Origin: Polydactylus sextarius
Lineage: Eukaryota > Chordata > Actinopteri > Polynemidae
Direction: 5' to 3'
Length of the DNA: 64,000 nucleotides
Assembly (NCBI GenBank): GCA_016801845.1
Contig: CM028906.1
Coordinates: 18,599,001-18,663,000 of the forward strand
Position numbers and translations under genes: made by a program. The notes beneath the pieces were generated by a model, which was given only the letters and a program-made list of their open reading frames with translations, did not search any database and had not been told where the DNA came from. Shown here piece after piece: positions 13,291 through 23,830 of the stretch (positions are counted from its first letter, which is position 1; every line of letters starts with the position of its first letter).

Positions 13291-14094
13291 ACTGCTGAGC
13301 AACATCTCCAGGATCTCCATGCTGTCCTGAGAAAGCTGCATAAGGCCAAACTGTCCCTCAATCTCAAAAAGTGCAACTTTTTCAGGCAAGAATTAAAGTT
13401 CCTGGGCCATGTGGTTTCTGGAGGGTGTTCAGGTTGACGCAGAGAAGACCCTGGCCGTGACCTCATATCCAACTCCCACTAACATTAAGTCTCTGCAGCA
13501 ATTCCCTGGTCTTGTGGGGTGGTACCATAAGTTCATTGAACATTTCGCTGACCTGGCGCTTCCACTGAACTGCCTGAAAAGGAAGGATGTAGAGTGGGTA
13601 TGGTCAGAGGACTGCCAGAGTAGTTTTAAGCAGCTGGAGAACAGAGGACGACAGAGGGAGAAAAAGTGGTAGCCTATGGGTCCAGGGGACTGCACCGTGC
13701 AAAGTGCAACTACTCCATCTTGGAGAAAGAATGCCTTGCAGTGGTGTGGGCTGTGAAAAGCTGAGGCAAATTATTGTTTGCCTTCAATTGCCCGAAAACT
13801 TCCTCTTGGCAAACTCGCTATATCCTGTGGCTTCAACAGTTCCAGTTCAAGGTCCAGTACAGGAAAAGTCTCCATAACATCATCCCTAATGCCCTGTCGA
13901 GAGCCGTTAACACTACCTTTTCAGCAGGAGCCCAAAAGGCTGTGTACTACTCTTCTTGCTCCTCTGATCTTCCTTCATCTCTTCCTGAAATCAGAGATGC
14001 ACAGGAAAAGGATTCCCGGCTTAGGGATATGTTCAAAGAGGCTACTACCCTCAGCAGGCCTGACCGAATAGGCTTCACCTTGTTGCAAACTTAA
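13291..14094 (+). mobile_element. Ty3/gypsy relic, 3' part (RT end, RNase H, integrase start)
   Basis: Homology resumes with HLQDLHAVLRKLHKAKLSLN (about 13300-13360) and the RT connection motif FLGHVVSGG. Then come the 'VDAEKTLAVTSYPTPTNIK' tether segment (13436-13492), an RNase H piece with NYSILEKECLAVVWAVK (about 13710-13762) and an integrase N-terminal piece (WLQQFQFKVQYRKSLHNIIP about 13828-13890). Frames shift between pieces, and the ORF ends at 14094 with no integrase core. Together with 9655-10266 this is one element split by the L2 insertion. Confidence 0.85.
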
Positions 14095-14126
14095 GGAAGG
14101 AAGTGGAGGTTGATGTTTATGGTTAT

Positions 14127-14350
14127 TAGGGCCCGAAGCACCTCCGATGCGAGGATCCTATTGTTTCTGCTCAGATTCTTATTATTAGGGCCCGATCACC
14201 TCCGGTGCAAGGACCCTATTGCTTCTGCTCAGATTCTTATTATTATTAGGGCCCGAAGCACCTCCGGTGTGAGGACATTATTGTTTTTGCTCAGATTCTT
14301 ATTAGGGCCCAAGCACCTCCATGCGAGGACCCTATTGCTTCTGCTCAGAT
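14127..14350 (+). repeat. Tandem copies of a short GGGCCC/CACCTCC fish repeat
   Basis: Four units of about 60 bp begin with TTAGGGCCC, continue through CACCTCCGGTGCRAGGACCC or variants, and end in TTGCTCAGATTCTTATTA. They start near 14127, 14186, 14247 and 14303. The CACCTCCGGTG core is nearly palindromic. The same unit heads longer repeats at 16832 and 17223. The family is interspersed in this window; I cannot name it. Confidence 0.85.
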
Positions 14351-14639
14351 TCTTCTTAACAAACAAGCAACTTTGACTTGCCCCCACGACGGGTGAGGTG
14401 GTTTGAGAAGTACATTGGCAGAACAATGGAGTCCTTTTGCCAGGCGTGGCTCCAGGGCAGAGCCCCGGTGAGCCTCCTGGTAGGGTGTTTTTTTATTTTT
14501 TTAAATCAGAATTCTATGAACCGCTCTTAGTTTGACCCTTCCCCTAGGAGCACTTGTCTTGGGAGACCCTAAAGCCCCCTGACAAAACACAGCTCCTTGG
14601 GTCAGTATGGTACATAAGCCCCTCCACCACGGCAAGGTG

Positions 14640-15045
14640 GCGGTTCTTGGAGGGGTGAAAGAGAAAGAGAGAGAGAGAGTTAGAGGGGGTAGAGAGACAG
14701 TTAGAGAGGGTAGGGGTGGGGGGTGGGGGTGTAAGAGGGAGAGGGTTAGAGGGGGGTAAGAGGGAGAGGGTTAGAGGGGGTAGAGAGAGAGAGAGTTAGA
14801 GGGGGTAGAGAGACAGTTAGGGAGGGTAGGGGTGGGGGGGGGTTAGAGGGAGAGGGTTAGAGGGGGTAGAGAGAGAGAGAGAGGGTAAGTGGTGAAAGAA
14901 AGAGAGAGAGAGAGACGGGGTGGGGGAATGTAGCAAAAGGAGAGATGGGAATGATAGGATGGTGGAAGGAGAGAAAGTCAATAGAGATGGGAGAGAAGTA
15001 GGGTGAAGGAGGTGAGTTGTGGGGGTAATGAAGGAGAGGAGCTAA
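14640..15045. repeat. Purine-rich minisatellite (GA/GGGT tract)
   Basis: About 400 bp are almost entirely A and G on the plus strand, built of GTTAGAGGGGGTAGAGAGA-like units. A larger block recurs: the stretch around 14672-14745 reappears around 14792-14865. It abuts the 3' end of the coiled-coil ORF on the opposite strand, so that transcript's 3' UTR would be pyrimidine-rich. Confidence 0.85.
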
Positions 15046-15050
15046 AGTTG

Positions 15051-16370
15051 TTAGTGTGAACAACCAGCAGCCTCCTCCTCCACCTGCTCACTATCGCACT
15101 TCTTCTTCTGCCCCCAACTCCATATCCATTTCTTTTTCTTCTGTTTCTTGGCTTCCTTCTCCTTCTGCTTTTGTGCTTTTTTCTCTTTCTTTTTCTTTTT
15201 CAGTTCCTTTTTTGTCATTCCAGTGGGATTGTCTGTGCTTGCAGCCACAGGCTGCTGTTCCTCCAGGTTTTTGTTGGCATCCTGGGTGGAGACAAGCTGC
15301 TCCTCCAGGTGCCTGTAGGCGTCCTGGGTGAAGGTGAGCTGTTGCTTCAGGTGCCTGTTGGCATCCAGGGAGGAGACAAGCTGCTCCTTGGTATCTTGGA
15401 GTTGCTCTTCCAGACGCCTGCTGACGTGCTGGTCGGAGGCAAGCTGCTCCTCCAGAAGCCTCTTGGCATCCTGGGTGGAAGTGAGCTGTTCGTGAGCTTG
15501 TCGGAGCTGCTCCTTGAGCTGCTCCAGCTGCATGTTGGCATCTTGGGTGGAGGAAAGCAGTTTCTTGTTATCTTGGAGTTGATCTTCCAGGTGTCTGCTG
15601 GTTTCCTGGTTGGAAGCAAGCTGCTCCTCCAGGTGCCTGTTGACATCCTGGGTGGAGACAAGCTGTTCCTCCAGGTACTTGTTGGCATCCTGGGTGGAGG
15701 CAAGCTGTCCCTCCAGGTGCCTGTAGGCTTCCTGGGTGGAGACATGCTGCTCCTTGGTATCTTGGAGTTGCTCTTCCAGATGCCTGTAGGCATCCTGGGT
15801 AGAGGCAAGCTGTCCCTCCAGGTACTTGTTGGCATCCTGGGTGGAGGCAAGCTGCTCTTCTGTATTTTGGAGTTGCTCTTCCAGGTGCCTGTCATCCTGG
15901 TTAAAGGAAAGCTGCTCTTCCAGGTGTCTGTTGGCATACTGGGTGGAGGCAAGCTGTCCCTCCAGGTGCTTGTTGGCATCCTGGGTGGAGGCAAGCTGCT
16001 CCTCTATTTCTCGGAGTTTTTCCCTCAGGTTCGTGTTAATGAACTGAGCGGCGGTGAGCTGTCCCTTGAGCTCCCCCTTGAGCAAGAACATCTCCAGGTC
16101 TTTGTTGTTAATGATCTGTTGACTCTTGCTGCACTCTTCCTTGAACTGTTTCTCCATGTTGGCGATACGTATCTCCAACTTGGCGATGAGAAGTTTGTCG
16201 TTGTGCAGTTGGTTGCACGTCGACAGTCTGTCCATCCTCATCTCCTTGCCCATGCCATCAAACGCCGGCTGAACCTTATTGGCTTCTTTCGCGAGGTAGG
16301 CCCTACCTTCTCCCTGTGGGGCATTGCCTCGATGTGCTGCTTGGCGACGGTTTTGGTTATTGCCGGGCAT
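15051..16370 (-). CDS. Intronless ORF, repetitive coiled-coil protein of unknown function
   Basis: This is an uninterrupted 439-codon frame. The start is the first ATG, in a good context with A at -3. Residues 1-60 are basic or polar (start MPGNNQNRRQAAHRG). Residues 60-125 look helical. About 130-390 are degenerate 14-residue repeats of the type LEEQLASTQDANRH, some extended by a 7-residue LQDTKEQ block. The C-terminus is very lysine-rich (about 395-430: KKELKKKKKEKKAQ, then WIWSWGQKKK), like a nuclear or nucleolar signal. Each unit equals two heptads, with L, T, A, L at a/d positions, so a long parallel coiled coil is predicted. No signal peptide or membrane span is visible. I recognise no family. 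The long frames on the other strand and in the second minus frame are by-products of the 42-bp periodicity. The ORF lies between two clusters of the GGGCCC repeat, so it could be a retrogene, mobile-element cargo or a young gene. Confidence 0.6.
   Translation of the reverse strand: MPGNNQNRRQAAHRGNAPQGEGRAYLAKEANKVQPAFDGMGKEMRMDRLSTCNQLHNDKLLIAKLEIRIANMEKQFKEECSKSQQIINNKDLEMFLLKGELKGQLTAAQFINTNLREKLREIEEQLASTQDANKHLEGQLASTQYANRHLEEQLSFNQDDRHLEEQLQNTEEQLASTQDANKYLEGQLASTQDAYRHLEEQLQDTKEQHVSTQEAYRHLEGQLASTQDANKYLEEQLVSTQDVNRHLEEQLASNQETSRHLEDQLQDNKKLLSSTQDANMQLEQLKEQLRQAHEQLTSTQDAKRLLEEQLASDQHVSRRLEEQLQDTKEQLVSSLDANRHLKQQLTFTQDAYRHLEEQLVSTQDANKNLEEQQPVAASTDNPTGMTKKELKKKKKEKKAQKQKEKEAKKQKKKKWIWSWGQKKKCDSEQVEEEAAGCSH
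15250..16020 (-). repeat. 42-bp coding tandem repeat
   Basis: Units resemble GCATCCTGGGTGGAGGCAAG followed by CTGCTCCTCCAGGTGCCTGTTG on the plus strand, 42 bp in all. Insertions of 21 bp occur several times, and one unit near 15890 lacks a codon. Every length change seen is a multiple of 3, and nearly all are multiples of 21, so the frame and mostly the heptad phase survive. Confidence 0.9.
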
Positions 16371-16563
16371 TGTTATTGATTGTTATCTTGATTTGTATCT
16401 TGTATCTTGTATGTTGTATCTTGTATTGAGTTGTATCTTGATGGTGATTCTCAAAATGTCTCGTGCACTCGCTTCCTGTTGTCTGTCTGACTGTTTCCTG
16501 TCAGGGGGGTACTTATGTACTCTCTTGTCATGTCAGTTCCTTTGAAGAGGCTGCATTAAGGCA

Positions 16564-16617
16564 CCCACTGTGACATCACTCCATCATTCCATTCTATAGA
16601 GTGACAGTCACAGTGGG
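16564..16617. repeat. Short inverted repeat upstream of the coiled-coil ORF
   Basis: CCCACTGTGAC at 16564-16574 and its exact reverse complement GTCACAGTGGG at 16607-16617 are separated by 32 bp. It sits about 200 bp upstream of the minus-strand start codon. It could be a remnant terminal repeat or a paired protein-binding site; nothing more is visible. Confidence 0.6.
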
Positions 16618-16831
16618 CATTGCATGTGTCACACTATGCGTAACGTCACATGCTGTGGGCATGGCCATCGAATAGGACTGAATTTCGTTGTTTATTTTCA
16701 AAATAAAAGTCATGTTTAATTTCAAATGCATCAGATTTTATTCTGAAAGTTCTGACAGTAAGTTGTGTTTTTTTCCTTTCAAATCATGCTTCTTCTGTTT
16801 ACAGACTCAACCAATCAGATTGCTGCTTAGT

Positions 16832-18060
16832 TAGGGCCCAAGCACCTCAGTGCGAGGACCCTATTTTTTTTGCTCAGATTCTTCTTCTTCTTCTTCCTCC
16901 TGCCGCATACCAGGCCGTTTGAGGTCTTTCCTATTGACGAAAACTCACCAAAATTTTCACACACATCAGAACTACCGCAAAGCACGTTCTGACCAACATT
17001 GGAGTCCGGGCATGGCTCAGGGGCTCCAGAGCGCCCCCTTTTGACATTTTTAAACAAAGGCTTGTGGTCGGCACATAGTTTGAGATAGACACATCAACTT
17101 TCGCACTGCATGTCTGTTGCCACACCCATCAGGAAATGAACTATTAGTGTTTGTTTGCAGTTCGACGTTTATGGAATTTAACGCGCAAAGCGCAGATGCT
17201 CGGGCCCATAAACACTGCTTCTTAGGGCCCGAAGCACCTCCGGTGCGAGGATCCTATTGTTTTTACTCAGATTCGTATTATTATTATTTTCCTCCTGCCG
17301 CATACCAGGCTGTTTGAGGCCTTTCCCATAGACGAAAATGCACCAAAATTTGCACACATATCAGAACTGCCACAAAGCACGTTCTGACCAACGTTGGAGT
17401 CCAGGCATGGCTCAAGGGCTCCAAAGTGCCCCTTTTTGAAAATTCTAAACAAAGGCTTGTGGTCGGCACATAGTTTGAGGTAGACACACCAAAGTACACT
17501 AAGTGTGTAGAGCTCATCAAGATGGACATCTTTCACCGCATGTCTGTTTCCACGGCCAACAGGAAGTGAGCTATTAGCGTTTGTTTGCGGATCGACATTT
17601 ATGGAATTTAACGTACTAGTCCTAGACGGTTCGTCCGATTGCCGTCAAACTTGGCATATGTGATGTCAAAATGTTGCTGATGATCATTTGTGTGGGGATT
17701 TTTGAATTTTTGCTCTATGTTGATATGGCACCACCTTGAAGTTTAGTAGCTTCTTAACTGTGATAAAAGTTCAAAGTGCTATAAATGATGTGTCATTTGA
17801 AATAGACACACGAAACTTTGTATGTGTGTAGAGCCAATGTAGATGAACAACTTTTGTGCTGTGTGACCCTAGCTACACCCTACAAGAAGTGAGATATTGG
17901 TGTTTGTTTGCATTTGATTGCATGATCAGTTTCTCTAAAACCGATCATCCGATTCATCTCAAATTTGTCATACCTGATGGCAGGACAGTGCTGACAACAT
18001 GTGCTGAAGGAATTGTGGCTATCTCATACAATGGCGAAATAGGGCCACGATAACTTTTTA
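16832..18060 (+). repeat. Two tandem copies of a longer GGGCCC-headed interspersed repeat
   Basis: Copy 1 starts near 16832 and copy 2 near 17223, both with TTAGGGCCCRAAGCACCT. They then share CTCCTGCCGCATACCAGGC, a segment around GACGAAAA, AAAGCACGTTCTGACCAAC and AAAGGCTTGTGGTCGGCACA in the same order. Copy 2 runs on through 'GTCCGATTGCCGTCAAACTT' to about 18060. The repeat appears non-coding and its class is unknown. Confidence 0.8.
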
Positions 18061-18129
18061 CAAGCTCGCCATTTAGCAGGAAAAAACACTCAGTATCAGA
18101 TCCTTCATCATGTCTGTGTCTGTCTGCAG

Positions 18130-18155
18130 ACACACACACACACACACACACACAC
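18130..18155. repeat. (CA)n microsatellite
   Basis: About 13 CA units, read directly. Confidence 0.9.
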
Positions 18156-18639
18156 CTCCCCTCAGCCCTCAGTAAACAACCAATGACTGGGCTAGTATGC
18201 AAATGACCTAGGTCATAGGTTCACAGAGTAGTGTCAGGTTTCAGTATCTACACTGAAGGCATCCTAAAGTCAGAGACCAGTAAGACCTTGAAGGAGCAGC
18301 AGCAAAACACAGTAAGTGATCACGTCCTTTGCATGTGACAAACTGGAGACAAATGACCTGTGTCTGACAGACCCCTACATAAAGCATAAGACTCCAAAAA
18401 TAAGACTACTTTTCAGTTTTGTAAATATTGACTATAGTGTGTGAAGTCCTTCTTTAGGTTAAAATTTGATCTGAGAATGAGGCCATCCAGTTAAGCTAAA
18501 TGTTATATTATTGGTTTAAAAAATCTGGATGAAGGATATTTAATTTTATGTGTTTGTTTTATTTCTATTATTAATGACATATGTCACACATTAGTTAACA
18601 TGACAGCAAGATGTAACCACTTGCAACAGCAAATATATT

Positions 18640-18960
18640 CAATCCAATTCAATTCGGTTTTATTTATATAGCGCCAGATCATAAAAACATTTATCTCAAG
18701 TCACTTTACATAGAGAAACCAACATTTCCACAATGAGCAAGCACTTGGTGACAATGGAGGAAAAACTCCCTTTTAACAGGAAGAAACCTCCATCAGAACC
18801 AGACTCAGAGTGGACAATCTGATCTGCCTCAACCGGCTGGGGTGAGATGAAAACAGAGAAAAGACAAAAAGAAGAGACAGAGGAAAGGGAGTAGAGGAGG
18901 ACAGGGGAGGGAGGAGGAAGAAAAGAGGGAGACCAGGAAGAGACAGTAGAGACTTGATGT
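18640..18960. mobile_element. Fish non-LTR retrotransposon 3'-end type repeat
   Basis: It begins with ATTCAATTCAATTCGG and TTTATTTATATAGCGCC (about 18642-18675), continues with CTCAAGTCACTTTACA and the AACTCCCTTTTAACAGGAAG block (about 18764), and ends near CAACCGGCTGGGGTGAGATG. This wording recurs across fish genomes as the 3' end of a LINE in antisense, with a short A/T-rich terminal repeat. I do not assign a family. Confidence 0.6.
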
Positions 18961-19041
18961 TTGCAAGTAGTCGGAAACCGCAAGTAGAGTTTACGAGCCC
19001 TCAAGTTTGCGCTTCTGCGGAGCGTGCCCACGCAGAAGCTT

Positions 19042-19042
19042 A

Positions 19043-19078
<36 letters not shown>
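19042..19078. repeat. (TA)18 microsatellite
   Basis: Alternating TA over 37 bp, potentially cruciform-forming. Confidence 0.95.
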
Positions 19079-19081
<3 letters not shown>

Positions 19082-20770
19082 ATTAATGTTATTGATTGTT
19101 TTTTACCGAATATAGAAAGCATTTATTTAACCTGAAACTGTTGTCAGTTGTCCTCACCCCTCACTCCTCCTTTTCCCAATTTGTTTTAGTTTAATTTGGT
19201 AATTTTAGATTTAGATTTATAAATTGCTGGCTGCCAACATTGGGAGTTTTGGTTTATATTCTTTTTGAGAATTTCCACATTATTGATTTATTTTTCAGTG
19301 CCACCCCAATCTAAGGTTGCTGTGAGCGTAAAGGTGGTAGTCCTGGTGTCCAGCGTGGTGGACTCCCCTTCCTGTGGCCTTTGGTTTCCCTTCACTGAGA
19401 TTGTACCTTCCATATGTGACTGGTGTGACCCATTTAGTTTTTTTGTTTGTATGTTTGTTTGGGATTCTGCATCCCCTTTTCATGGCCCATGTGCATGTTA
19501 GTGTTTTGGTCTAATTTTTGTAATAAAGTTAACTCTTTTCTTTTAACTGGAACCACTTCTCCTGCCTTTATGTAAAACAGACTCTAGTGTCTTGTGGTTG
19601 ATGTAACTACAGTGAAATTTTTTCCTGGGTGAAATTCCCAGGGTGGTGTTGTCATTTAACTTATCTACTTCTATCTCTTTCATGCTTGTATCCAAACCCC
19701 CCACCCTTCAATTTCCCACCACAATTGGGTCATTTTTTTAAAACTCTTAAACATTGTACACATACTAACACAACAACACACACACACACACACACACACA
19801 CACTGTGTTCATGTGATCCGTCAGTGTGTAGATTAATCAGCCAGAGTGTGCATCTGTTTTGGTACAAAGACCTTCAACTGCCTCCATGAGCTCATTAAGG
19901 GAGTTAACTGGGACCAGCTCCAGAAGGACATTAAAGCACATTTATCATCTATGAAAACTCTCCTCTGCATGAAACTATCCCAAATATTTAAGCTACATGT
20001 TTTATCTTCCTCACTTTGAGTTGTTTTCAACCTTTCATTTATGAAAAGAAACTTTTTATAATTTTTTCCCTTGATATTAATATCCAAGTATTTTTTTTTT
20101 ACTTTTTATGTAACATGAGACAATGAACTTCTGATCTGAAATACTGAATCTTACGTACAAGAAAGAAATAAATACTCCTGAGACTAACTGAGCCATAACA
20201 CCCAAGTTTCAAATGCATGTAAGATGTTATTTTACTCCTTAGTGACCATCACCATGATAACAGGGTTGTGTCTAGGCTGTGAGGTGATGTTCACTGTTCA
20301 TCACATCATGAAGTGTGAGTCACAGAGGTACAGAAAGTCCAGATGTTCGGAGGTCGGTCTCTCCAGAGATTTGAGGTTGTCATCTTATTCTCACTATGAC
20401 ACCTGATTTCTCAAAGTTGATGGAGTAAAAAAAAAAGAAAACACACATAATAAATGAAAGGAAATACATCAGTGGTAATGTTTATCATCTCGACAGAAAA
20501 TGATCAGTCTGTGGCAGAAATCAGAAGGAAATTCACTCAAAATGAAACAAATGTGCAACATTTGATATTTTAACTTTCAATGAAACTATGTTTAACAACT
20601 AAGCTGTACTTTGATTAGCTTAGCGAAAGTTCAATCAGGAAGACTATCTCTGCACATGTGCAAGTCAGAACCACCCACTGGGCATCCACATTGCACACCC
20701 ACTTGCCCTGTCTTTATCCAGTCATAACCCAGCATGGCGGTTTCAACCAATCAATCTCAAGCCACAAAGT
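19079..20770. other. Intergenic DNA with a CA microsatellite
   Basis: No gene is supported. A (CA)n tract lies at about 19776-19803. The 19.15-19.65 kb stretch, with an AATAAA at about 19521, has the general look of a worn LTR, but no paired copy is present. The remainder is AT-rich. Confidence 0.5.
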
Positions 20771-20771
20771 G

Positions 20772-23700
20772 CGTAAGTAAGTAAGTAAATTTTATTTATA
20801 AAGCACATTTTAAGACAGCTTTCACTGACCAAAGTGCTATACAGAGGGTGGCTAAAAATAGAGATAGAAGCAAACTTAAAACGATGCACAGTTAAAATAG
20901 TAGTAGCCATAAAAGTAACAATAGAGTAACAATAAAAGTTCACAACAAATAAAGGACACATGATCATAAAAAGAGAAAGGAAAGGACAGTTAAGATGCAG
21001 GGAAGGCTAAGGAGAAAAGGTGGGTTTTGAGCCTTGATTTAAAAGAGGAGATAGATGGAGCATGTCTGATATCTGGGGGCAGACAATTCCACAGATGCGG
21101 GGCCGCTACCGCAAAAGCTCTGTTACCTTTTTGTCTGAGCCGGGTCCAGGTTACACAGAGAAAGCCTTTGTCAGAGGACCTAAGGGACCTTAGAGCACAA
21201 TGGGGTTAAAGGAGATCTGAAAAATAGGTAGGGACCAGCCCATGTAGTGCCTTATAAGTAACCAGAAAAACTTTAAACTGAATCCTAAAGCTAATAGGGA
21301 GCCAGTGTAACAAGGCCAGTACAGGGGTGATGTGCTGATGCTTCTTTGTACCTGTCAGCAGTCTAGTAGCTGCGTTTTGTACCAGCTGCAATGCGATAAC
21401 TAAGACTGAGGAAGACCAAGGTAGAGGGAGTTAAAATAATCTAGCCAGGATGTAATGAAAGCCTGGATGACTGTTTCTAAGTCCTTGAGGGACAAAGCGG
21501 TTTTAAGGCGAGAAATCACACGTAAAAACAGTTCGAATCACGAATCACTAATCACAGTCCGTAAAAACTATTCTTGACAACAGAGCTAATCTGCCTTTTG
21601 AAGCAGAGCTCAGAGTCAAGGATGATGCCTAAGTTTGTAGCATAGGGTTTGACAAGGGGGGAAAGGTGGCCTAGTTTTTCCACAACCAAGGGTCTAGATG
21701 TAGGAAGACCAAAAACGATGACCTCGGTTTTATCGTCATTTAACTGAACAAAGTTGTTAGTCATCCAGCACTTAATGTCCTCGAGGCAATCCAGTAACAA
21801 CTGTATGGAGTTGCTAGTTTCCAGGGGGAGTTGTGTGTTGTCTGCATAAATTTGAAAATAGATGTCGTACCTCTGGATAATGTCGCCAAGGGGAAGCATA
21901 TATACAGACAGAAGAGCAGTGGACCAAGAATGTAGCCCTGAGGGACCCCAAAGGACACAGGGACTGAGTAAGAGGAGAACTGACCAATGGATACTTAAAA
22001 AGTTCTGTGTTTGAGGTAGGAGCTGAACCAAAGCAGTGCAGTCCCCTTAATGTCTACACGGTCCTCAAGATGAGTGAGGAGGATGTTATGATCCACAGTA
22101 TCGAATGCTGTGCTATGATCCAATAGAACCAAGATTGCATTTTGACCTGAATCCAGTGTAAGAAGCAGGTCATTGGTTACTTTTCGGTACTGTGGAATGC
22201 TCTAAGGCCTCACTGGAAGGGCCCAAGAATTTTATGCTCAGGAAAGCAACTGGGACTTCACAACTTTCTCCAACACCTTGGAAATGTAGGGGAGATTAGA
22301 AATCAAGCAGTAATTATTTAGGCATTTCGCATTAAGGTTGTCCTTTATAAGCAGGGGTTGGACAACTGCATGCTTAAAGCGAGCAGGAACCGTACCCGAT
22401 GTCAAGCAGGAGTTGATAATTAGCTCTAAGAAAGGGCCTAACATGTCAAAAGCATCCTTTAAAATATGAGAGGAAACAATATCACCAGGGGAGGACATCG
22501 GTTTCATACATGTGATTATATCCTTAAGATCTGCCTTGGATGTATCATCAAAATGGCTAAAACTAGCTAAAGGGCCTGAGGATGCATTTGCTAACGGAAC
22601 TGGCGAGGGGGGAGGAAGCAGTACTCTGATGTTCTCGATTTTATCAATGAAAAATCTAAAAAAATTGTCACGAGCATCATCATTTGTAAAAGAAGCTGAT
22701 GAGAGAGATGGGTTGATGATTGAGTTTATGGTATGAAATAAAATTTTGGGTCAGTTGGCTTGCCAATTAATAATATTAGAGAAATATTTGGTTCTGGTAC
22801 TTTGGCAGCTGTCTGACTGGATACTAATGCAGATTTAAATATTTCAAAGGAGACAGTAAGGCGGTGTTTCGACCATCTTCTCTCAACTCTCTGGCATGCC
22901 TGCCTAAGCAAGCTGGTAGCCTCATCTAACCAGGCCTGGGATTTGAAATTTGGTTGTCTGTAGCTGAGAGGAGCCACTCAATCAAGAATGGTTAAGCAGG
23001 AGGAATGGGATAGAGCAGCCAATTCAGCTGGGCTGTATGACGCAGATGCAGCTGAGGACATGGTTGTAGCAATGGCCTCAATAACAAAACAGTCAGAGAA
23101 CTGAGCTGTAATAACAGAATTTATGCGACAAGAGTAGTGGCCAAGAGCTCTAACCGACTGCACAGGATTAGAAATTATAAAGTTGAATAGAACGGGTTTG
23201 TGGTCAGAGAATGAAGCATCCTTGATCATAATGTTACCAACAGCAAAACCATATGACAAGATAAGGTCGAAGGTATGACCCAATACGTGGGTGGGTTGAT
23301 CAATGTGTTGGGTGAAGCCAAACACATCCAAAACATCACAAAACTCCTTTACCAGGGGTCTGTCTGGGCAGCAGATATGAATATCAAAATCACCCAATAC
23401 TAATAATTGATCATGTTGTGACACAAAATGAGAGAAATCCTGAGAATTCCGCAATAAAGTCTTTATCTGCCTTGGGAGGTCTGTAAATCAGCACACACAC
23501 AAACAGGTTAGTTTTAGATTCCACTGACAGGCATTGCAATTCAAAGGTAGAATAAGCTTCTAGAGGAAGTGATTGGATTTTCACGGCATTCTTGTAAACC
23601 GAAGCCACTCCACCTCCTCTTCCAACGCACCCTGGGGTACTAATAAAGGAGCAGTTCGCACAGTTCACCAAAGGTAGAGGACTCACCAATTCCCGCAGCA

Positions 23701-23830
23701 AACCAAGTCTCTGTTAAAAACAATAAGACCAGGTCAGGAGGGGAGAAGAAGTGTAAAAATTCAGTGTAAAAATCTTCTTGAATATGGACCTGCAGTTGAC
23801 TTGCACCACCTTAGCTATAGAGTGAGAGTA
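20772..23830 (-). mobile_element. Second L2-like LINE, minus strand, inactive
   Basis: Read on the minus strand from 23.7 kb down: endonuclease pieces (GRGGGVASVYKNAVK and VCVLIYRPPKADKDF in 23411-23701; VLGDFDIHI, THVLGHTFDLILSYG and SDHKPVLFNF in 22978-23454), linker (22726-22977), RT (22238-22507 with NYCLISNLPYISKVLEKVV; 21552-22031 with YMLPLGDIIQRYDIYF) and the C-terminal segment (21206-21391, VLALLHWLPISFRIQFKVF). Stops and frameshifts separate the pieces. The catalytic box is YADN near 21842-21853 instead of YADD. The 3' end, at 20772-20800, has GTAAG tandem units next to TTTTATTTATAAAGCAC. Its sequence differs clearly from the 10-13 kb copy, so it is another subfamily. Confidence 0.85.

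Noticed and set aside
15171..16379. 402-codon plus-strand frame antisense to the coiled-coil ORF
   Set aside because: Open only because the repeat unit is a multiple of three; its composition (Leu/Gly/Val repeats) has no sensible domain and it starts inside the other gene's 3' part.
19150..19650. Possible solo LTR with AATAAA
   Set aside because: No partner LTR, no clear TG..CA ends with target duplication; too weak to annotate as an element.
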